The notes beneath the pieces were generated by a model, which was given only the letters and a program-made list of their open reading frames with translations, ran no database searches and was not told where the DNA came from. Positions 8,301 through 11,035 of a DNA stretch of 11,035 nucleotides are shown in pieces. Position 1 is the stretch's first letter; each line of letters begins with the position of its first letter. The stretch comes from Flavobacteriaceae bacterium UBA5079 (GTDB lineage: Bacteria > Bacteroidota > Bacteroidia > Flavobacteriales > Flavobacteriaceae), in NCBI GenBank assembly GCA_002414705.1, contig DIAL01000157.1, positions 7,129 to 18,163 on the forward strand. The letters are read 5' to 3'. Made by a program: the position numbers and the translations under genes.

Positions 8301-9631
8301 ATTTTTGAAGCACTTTTTAAGGTGATATTATCAATGACCTCTTTAGATACGCTTTTCAATTTTGCGCTTTGAGCTGTTATTTGAAAAGCAATAAATTCTA
8401 CAATAATGACAGCTCCATCAATAATAATTCCGAAGTCAATAGCACCTAAACTCATTAAATTAGCATCTACACCAAAAATATTCATGAGCGAAATAGCGAA
8501 TAATAAACTCAATGGAATAACAGATGCTACAACTAATCCAGAGCGCCAATTTCCGAGTAATAAAACCACTACAAAAATCACGATGAGTGATCCTAGGATG
8601 AGGTTTTCAGCAACGGTGAATGTGGTTTTATTTATTAGTTCACTACGTTCTAAAAAGCCATTAATATAAACACCCTCTGGAAGTGTTTTTTGAATGCTCG
8701 CTACACGTTCTTTTACCGCATCTATAATTTGTTTGGAGTTTCCACCCTTCAGCATCATAATTTGGCCGAGTACTTTTTCGCCTTCGCCATTTCCAGTGAT
8801 AGCACCAAATCTGGTAGCATGACCAAAGCCAACATTTGCTACATCCTTAATATATATTGGTGTGCCATCATTTTTTACGACGATATTTTCAATATCTTTT
8901 AAGGATGTTACCAATCCTTCACCACGAATAAAATACGCTTTACTCGTTTTCTCAATATAACCACCTCCAGCAACACTGTTGTTTTTTTCTAAAGCCTCAT
9001 AAATTGACGAAATTGACATATTCATGGCTGTTAATTTCTGCGGATTAATAGCTACTTCATATTGCTTTAAAAATCCTCCCCAAGTATTTACTTCTACAAC
9101 ACCTGGAATTCCTGATAATTGGCGTTTAACAATCCAATCTTGAATGCTGCGTAAATCGGTTATGGTATAATCATCTTTGTATTCGGGTTTGACATCCAAA
9201 ATATATTGATAAATTTCACCCAAACCAGTGGTTATTGGTCCCATTTCTGGTGTGCCGAAACCTTCGGGAATTTTTTCGGAAGCTGATTTAATTTTTTCAG
9301 CAATAAGCTGTCTTGGTAAATAGGTGCCTAAATCGTCATTGAACACAATAGTAACAACGGAAAGCCCGAATTTTGATACCGAACGAATTTCCTGAACACC
9401 AGGTAAATTGGCCATCTCCAATTCCACAGGATAGGTAATAAATTGTTCCACATCTTGGGTTGATAGGTTGCGCGATGTGGTAATAACCTGAACTTGGTTA
9501 TTGGTAATATCTGGAACGGCTCCAATGGATATTTGTGTTAGGGATACGATGCCAAAACCTATAATGGCAACTACTCCTAATAGTATTATCAGCTTATTTT
9601 TTAAGCTGAATTTGATGATTTTTTCTAACAT
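5327..9631 (-). CDS. czcA: CzcA-type heavy-metal RND pump fused to a TolC-like outer-membrane channel
   Basis: A single 1434-residue frame. Residues 1-1037 form a complete HME-RND proton/metal antiporter: TM1 about 12-34, a large periplasmic loop, TM2-6 about 340-510, a second loop after TM7 (about 538-556), and TM8-12 about 873-1030. TM4 carries DFGIIIDGAVIIVEF with D399, D405 and E412. These match the proton/cation-relay acidic residues known in CzcA (Co/Zn/Cd) and not the CusA (Cu/Ag) pattern. The residue after the glutamate is F413 where CzcA relatives usually have Asn. Residues 1038-1058 look like a signal peptide, and 1059-1434 is an outer-membrane efflux protein rich in alpha-helical hairpins (SETLALAVENNAAIKVSNLE near its start). 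A separate czcC-like gene is absent from the window, so this domain probably supplies the channel. Start: MLEKIIKFSLKNK is typical of CzcA N-termini. I recall similar roughly 1440-residue fusions in flavobacteria, so the junction is probably real and not an assembly error. Confidence 0.92.
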   Translation of the reverse strand: MLEKIIKFSLKNKLIILLGVVAIIGFGIVSLTQISIGAVPDITNNQVQVITTSRNLSTQDVEQFITYPVELEMANLPGVQEIRSVSKFGLSVVTIVFNDDLGTYLPRQLIAEKIKSASEKIPEGFGTPEMGPITTGLGEIYQYILDVKPEYKDDYTITDLRSIQDWIVKRQLSGIPGVVEVNTWGGFLKQYEVAINPQKLTAMNMSISSIYEALEKNNSVAGGGYIEKTSKAYFIRGEGLVTSLKDIENIVVKNDGTPIYIKDVANVGFGHATRFGAITGNGEGEKVLGQIMMLKGGNSKQIIDAVKERVASIQKTLPEGVYINGFLERSELINKTTFTVAENLILGSLIVIFVVVLLLGNWRSGLVVASVIPLSLLFAISLMNIFGVDANLMSLGAIDFGIIIDGAVIIVEFIAFQITAQSAKLKSVSKEVIDNITLKSASKMMNSAIFGQLIILIVFIPILSLSGIEGKMFKPMAMTFSFALVGAMILCLTYVPVVSALFLKPTNPSPKNISVRLMNTINAWYSPVIHWALHNKRLVVGLAAALLVVSIGIFNKMGGEFVPTLDEGDFVIQPVLKTGTSLSKSIEITTKIEKILLDNFPEVDQVVSRIGAAEVPTDPMSMEQSDVIIKLNPKNTWVSASSKDELAEKFKKALEVIPNMEVEFTQPIEMRFNELITGVRADVAIKIFGEDLSILATKADAIKTAISDVEGASDIIVEKVEGLPQMSVNYNRFKIARYGLNIADLNQIISMGFAGDVVGQVFEGEKRFDLAIRLDEENRQNLSDLQNLYVDLPSGGKIPLSELADISYTTGPAQISRDDTKRRIVIGVNVRNRDLQSVVHDIQSRVNSEIQLPVGYSITYGGQFENLQSAKDRLLIAVPVALVLIFILLYFAFNSVKDALMVYTAIPLAAVGGILLLWVRDLPFSISAGVGFIALFGIAVLNGIVLIEHFKELKSEGITDIETRIKRGTTERLRPVLLTALAAALGFLPMAVSTNAGAEVQRPLATVVIGGLITATLLTLVILPVLYAWIEERKQLKMNKKQISTVIILLISMAGFSQEKPLNISETLALAVENNAAIKVSNLEIDELDARIESAFTFDKTAIYYSYDENNLAINNEPLKVFGVSQDFLFPTRYFAEKRVNQAVYNMQQSKHNMTLLKLKQDVYANYYALSYAKNKAKTYQFLDSLYTKFAQNAKRRFELGETNYLEMITAESKERQMKTRFTQAKQDVLVKKQQLLKVVQTDSLETESAPLEKLALTTFSVSEENPGLLYFEDTKNYYQALKNKEKQTLLPDISAEYFVGSNSGLNTNIQGYQIGLKIPLFFSGNASRIKASKIAEDVIDMKQIDYKLKLESDYQKLVEQLKQHDAAILYYENQGKKLSEEIIKTANRSFQEGEIDFFQYIQSIETAKDMELEYLDNLNTYNQTIITLNYLIL
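6458..6520 (-). other. Internal signal-peptide-like junction between pump and channel domains
   Basis: Residues 1038-1058 of the fusion have the pattern of an exported protein's N-terminus: Met-Asn-Lys-Lys, a hydrophobic core ISTVIILLISMAG, then FSQ before the mature-like EKPLN. Bacteroidota signal peptides often leave Gln at or near +1, so cleavage by signal peptidase I near FS|Q is plausible but not shown. RND proteins end in the cytoplasm after TM12, so this segment has the right orientation to carry the channel domain across the inner membrane. Just upstream, in another frame, are TAA (6525-6523) and TGA (6519-6517), with TAA only 2 bases before the ATG at 6520. This is the spacing expected of an ancestral stop/start pair. 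Confidence 0.65.
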
Positions 9632-9702
9632 AATTCATTTTAAATAAAGTTGCTAGCTACCTATAAAAAGGAACGCTAGTGATTAAAAAAGATAAAACGG
9701 AA
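9632..9702 (-). other. 71-bp gap inside the efflux operon, no clear promoter
   Basis: The gap lies between the histidine-rich gene and the pump gene. On the minus strand I see no full TAnnTTTG element; TATCTTTT (9694-9687) is a one-mismatch candidate. A 5-bp inverted repeat (CTAGC/GCTAG) with a long loop spans about 9653-9679 and is too weak to call a terminator. Read-through from the upstream gene is the simplest reading. Confidence 0.4.
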
Positions 9703-10092
9703 TTATGCTAATTTGGGTGGTTGAAAAACGGCTTGCTTTTCGAATAAGGAAATAGATTCTTGGTAATGAAAATTAATAGGAATTTCCACAAATGGCTCGT
9801 GAGAAATAAGATATTCTTGAGCCGTTAATGTGAACACGGCTGAATTGTGCGCACATGCTTGATGGTGTTCCTTAAACGGTAAATCTTCGTGTTCTTTGTG
9901 GGAGCTAGCAGGATGAAATGCAGCATCACCATAATGTTCTGCTAGAAATTCAAAAAATGAATCGCCATACTGCTCTTGGTGATATTCGGCATGATCTAGC
10001 AAGACGCTAAATCGTGAGAAATCTTCAAAGCTAATATTAAAGCTCTGAAAAAGAACTAAAAATGAAAATGATATGGCAACTAGTTTTTGCAT
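9703..10092 (-). CDS. Small exported histidine-rich protein at the head of the metal-efflux operon
   Basis: A 129-residue protein with a Sec signal peptide (MQKLVAISFSFLVLFQSFNI) and a mature part holding 11 histidines (34, 38, 53, 60, 65, 68, 76, 77, 82, 98, 109) and one cysteine (C80). The densest cluster is about 53-82, including SSHKEHED and KEHHQACAH. Two related segments, YHQEQYGDSF and AEHYGDAAF, repeat an H/Y...YGD...F pattern. The C-terminus ends FQPPKLA. I know of similar uncharacterised small proteins next to metal RND genes in flavobacteria but can name no characterised family. A periplasmic metal buffer, chaperone or regulator (CzcI-like by position only) is inference. Start: the frame can be extended 3 codons to a TTG at 10101, but the ATG at 10092 gives a normal signal peptide. 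It lies 71 bp upstream of the pump gene on the same strand. Confidence 0.8.
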   Translation of the reverse strand: MQKLVAISFSFLVLFQSFNISFEDFSRFSVLLDHAEYHQEQYGDSFFEFLAEHYGDAAFHPASSHKEHEDLPFKEHHQACAHNSAVFTLTAQEYLISHEPFVEIPINFHYQESISLFEKQAVFQPPKLA

Positions 10093-10098
10093 GATAAA

Positions 10099-10106
10099 CA
10101 AAAATA
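10099..10106 (-). promoter_or_regulatory. Candidate Bacteroidota -7 promoter element for the efflux operon
   Basis: On the minus strand TATTTTTG matches the TAnnTTTG consensus exactly, 6 bases before the ATG at 10092. No TTG at the usual -33 spacing is visible, and the implied leader would be nearly absent. In this AT-rich DNA a chance match is quite possible. Its support comes from its place between the palindrome cluster and the first operon gene. Confidence 0.4.
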
Positions 10107-10123
10107 CAAAATTTATTACGCTA

Positions 10124-10145
10124 TTGTGTAACTTGTGTTACAAGT
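10124..10145. promoter_or_regulatory. Overlapping palindromes and tandem 9-bp repeat, candidate operator
   Basis: Three symmetries overlap here. There is an inverted repeat TGTAAC-TTGT-GTTACA (10127-10142), a second inverted repeat ACTTGT-GTT-ACAAGT (10131-10145), and a direct repeat TTGTGTAAC/TTGTGTTAC (10124-10132 and 10133-10141, 8 of 9 identical). The cluster begins 18 bp upstream of the -7 candidate, ends right after the stop codon of the neighbouring outer-membrane gene, and precedes the first efflux gene. A dimeric metal-responsive regulator site is a reasonable inference. I cannot match it to a specific Zur, Fur or ArsR-family box. It could instead be a hairpin ending the upstream gene, though no U-tract follows it on the minus strand. 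Confidence 0.5.
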
Positions 10146-10146
10146 C

Positions 10147-11035
10147 TTAAAAATAAGCCTTTAATTGTACATTTCCTGTGTGAATCACTTTGCTGGTTTC
10201 ACTTTTTCTACCGAAATAAGTTAGATTTAAATCTAAAAAACTAGTTAATTTTTTCTGGGCTAAAACGCTCCATGTATAGTTTTTACCAGGTTGCAAACCT
10301 TCCATCATTTGGTAGGCAACAGCTGTGTTTACACTACCAGAGAAATTATTGTCAAAATAATTAAATTCACCACTAATAGCTGCTTTTTGATAATTAGCAA
10401 ATGTAAATGCTGCACCATATTTTTGTTGTTTTAAGGTTTCAAAATTACTAATGGTGTTTTCTTTGGTGGTGTATTGATAAAACAAATCAAAACGTGTGTT
10501 ATCATCTAATAAATACGTTATTTTTGGGTTGATATTAGACTCGTCTATATCGAAATTTTTACTTGAATAGTTTTCACTAATACTGATATTTTTATTAAAA
10601 CTAGATTCCAAATTAGCCAACCAACTGGTTGCAAATTTATGAGTGAATTGTAGTTTGTGACTCTCTAAATTGTTTTCAATAAAACCAAACGATAATGTGT
10701 TTTGCGATTTGTTGCTTAAAAACGTGTAGGATGTTGTGTAATGCTGTTTTCCACGATTAAAAAATAGGATGTTTCTAAAATTTAATTGTAATGCCAGTTG
10801 GTCGGCTTCTGCACCTTCAAACGGGTTTAAATTAAAATCGCTTCCGGTTCGTCGCTCTTTTCTGTCTACTAAATATGATGTTTGATTATGAAAACGCGAT
10901 AGGAATTTTTTAAACCTATTGTCACTATTTATCCATTGTTGCGGATTAAGTGTTAACAGTTGACTTAAACGGTTTTGGTGTGTTTTAATAAATACCTGAT
11001 TGGGTAAAAGCACCCGAATATAGTCTGCCTCATCA
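10147..11035 (-). CDS. C-terminal part of a large probable outer-membrane beta-barrel protein (5' end outside window)
   Basis: The minus-strand frame is open to the right edge. Codons before the GTG at 11013 read DEADYIRV and join smoothly to LLPNQVFIKTHQNRL, so the GTG is not the start and only about 296 residues are seen. The visible part is a series of amphipathic, aromatic-rich strands (for example RFDLFYQYTTKE, AAISGEFNYFDNN, FLDLNLTYFGRKSE) and ends in VQLKAYF. A terminal phenylalanine is typical of outer-membrane barrels. I recall conserved large flavobacterial surface proteins with this kind of C-terminus but no assigned function. It is on the same strand as the efflux operon, 54 bp upstream of the histidine-rich gene's ATG, with a candidate operator between them, so co-regulation is uncertain. 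Confidence 0.75.
   Translation of the reverse strand, partial: DEADYIRVLLPNQVFIKTHQNRLSQLLTLNPQQWINSDNRFKKFLSRFHNQTSYLVDRKERRTGSDFNLNPFEGAEADQLALQLNFRNILFFNRGKQHYTTSYTFLSNKSQNTLSFGFIENNLESHKLQFTHKFATSWLANLESSFNKNISISENYSSKNFDIDESNINPKITYLLDDNTRFDLFYQYTTKENTISNFETLKQQKYGAAFTFANYQKAAISGEFNYFDNNFSGSVNTAVAYQMMEGLQPGKNYTWSVLAQKKLTSFLDLNLTYFGRKSETSKVIHTGNVQLKAYF

Noticed and set aside
8070..8902. Three consecutive plus-strand open frames of 70-100 codons
   Set aside because: All are antisense to the RND pump domain and have no coherent protein features; they mirror the hydrophobic coding strand.
9328..9525. 65-codon minus-strand open frame
   Set aside because: It overlaps the N-terminal part of the pump in another frame and has no family resemblance.
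9594..9638. Short 14-codon frame starting at ATG 9638, overlapping the pump start out of frame
   Set aside because: It is short and without recognisable features; it could be a translational leader, but nothing supports this beyond a chance ATG.
10093..10101. TTG start for the histidine-rich protein, 3 codons upstream
   Set aside because: The ATG at 10092 gives a standard signal peptide, and the TTG would overlap the -7-like promoter element.

Overview
The window looks like chromosomal DNA of a member of the Bacteroidota, most likely a flavobacterium. It is AT-rich, its starts are preceded by A-rich stretches instead of Shine-Dalgarno sequences, it has a TAnnTTTG-type -7 promoter element, and its signal peptides have the flavobacterial ...FSQ style. 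The genus cannot be fixed from what is visible.

Left part (1-2021, plus strand): the 3' portion of a sensor histidine kinase (probable GAF-like region, PAS, HisKA and HATPase_c domains) is followed after 2 bases by a stand-alone receiver-domain response regulator. The kinase reading frame is open to the left edge, so its true start lies outside the window. A 179-bp gap (2022-2200) with a perfect 11-bp hairpin separates this pair from a convergent block.

Middle and right part (2201-10092, minus strand): a compact heavy-metal efflux operon, read right to left. It encodes a small exported histidine-rich protein; a 1434-residue protein joining a CzcA-type RND pump to a TolC-like outer-membrane channel in one frame, with a signal-peptide-like segment at the junction; a lipoprotein membrane-fusion protein (CzcB type); and a P1B-4-type metal P-type ATPase with SPC and HEGST signatures. 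The spacings are 71, 11 and 10 bp. Together these would move divalent cations (Co/Zn/Cd class is the best inference) from cytoplasm to periplasm (ATPase) and from periplasm or inner membrane across the outer membrane (RND, adaptor and channel).

Right edge (10147-11035, minus strand): the C-terminal part of a large, probably outer-membrane beta-barrel protein, cut by the window edge. The 54-bp gap between it and the histidine-rich gene holds overlapping palindromes plus a tandem 9-bp repeat and a -7-like element, and is the best candidate for the control region of the efflux operon.

No RNA genes, insertion sequences, CRISPR arrays or phage features were seen. The most unusual item is the pump-channel fusion and the trace of an ancestral gene boundary inside it. 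The rest is a recognisable metal-resistance locus.
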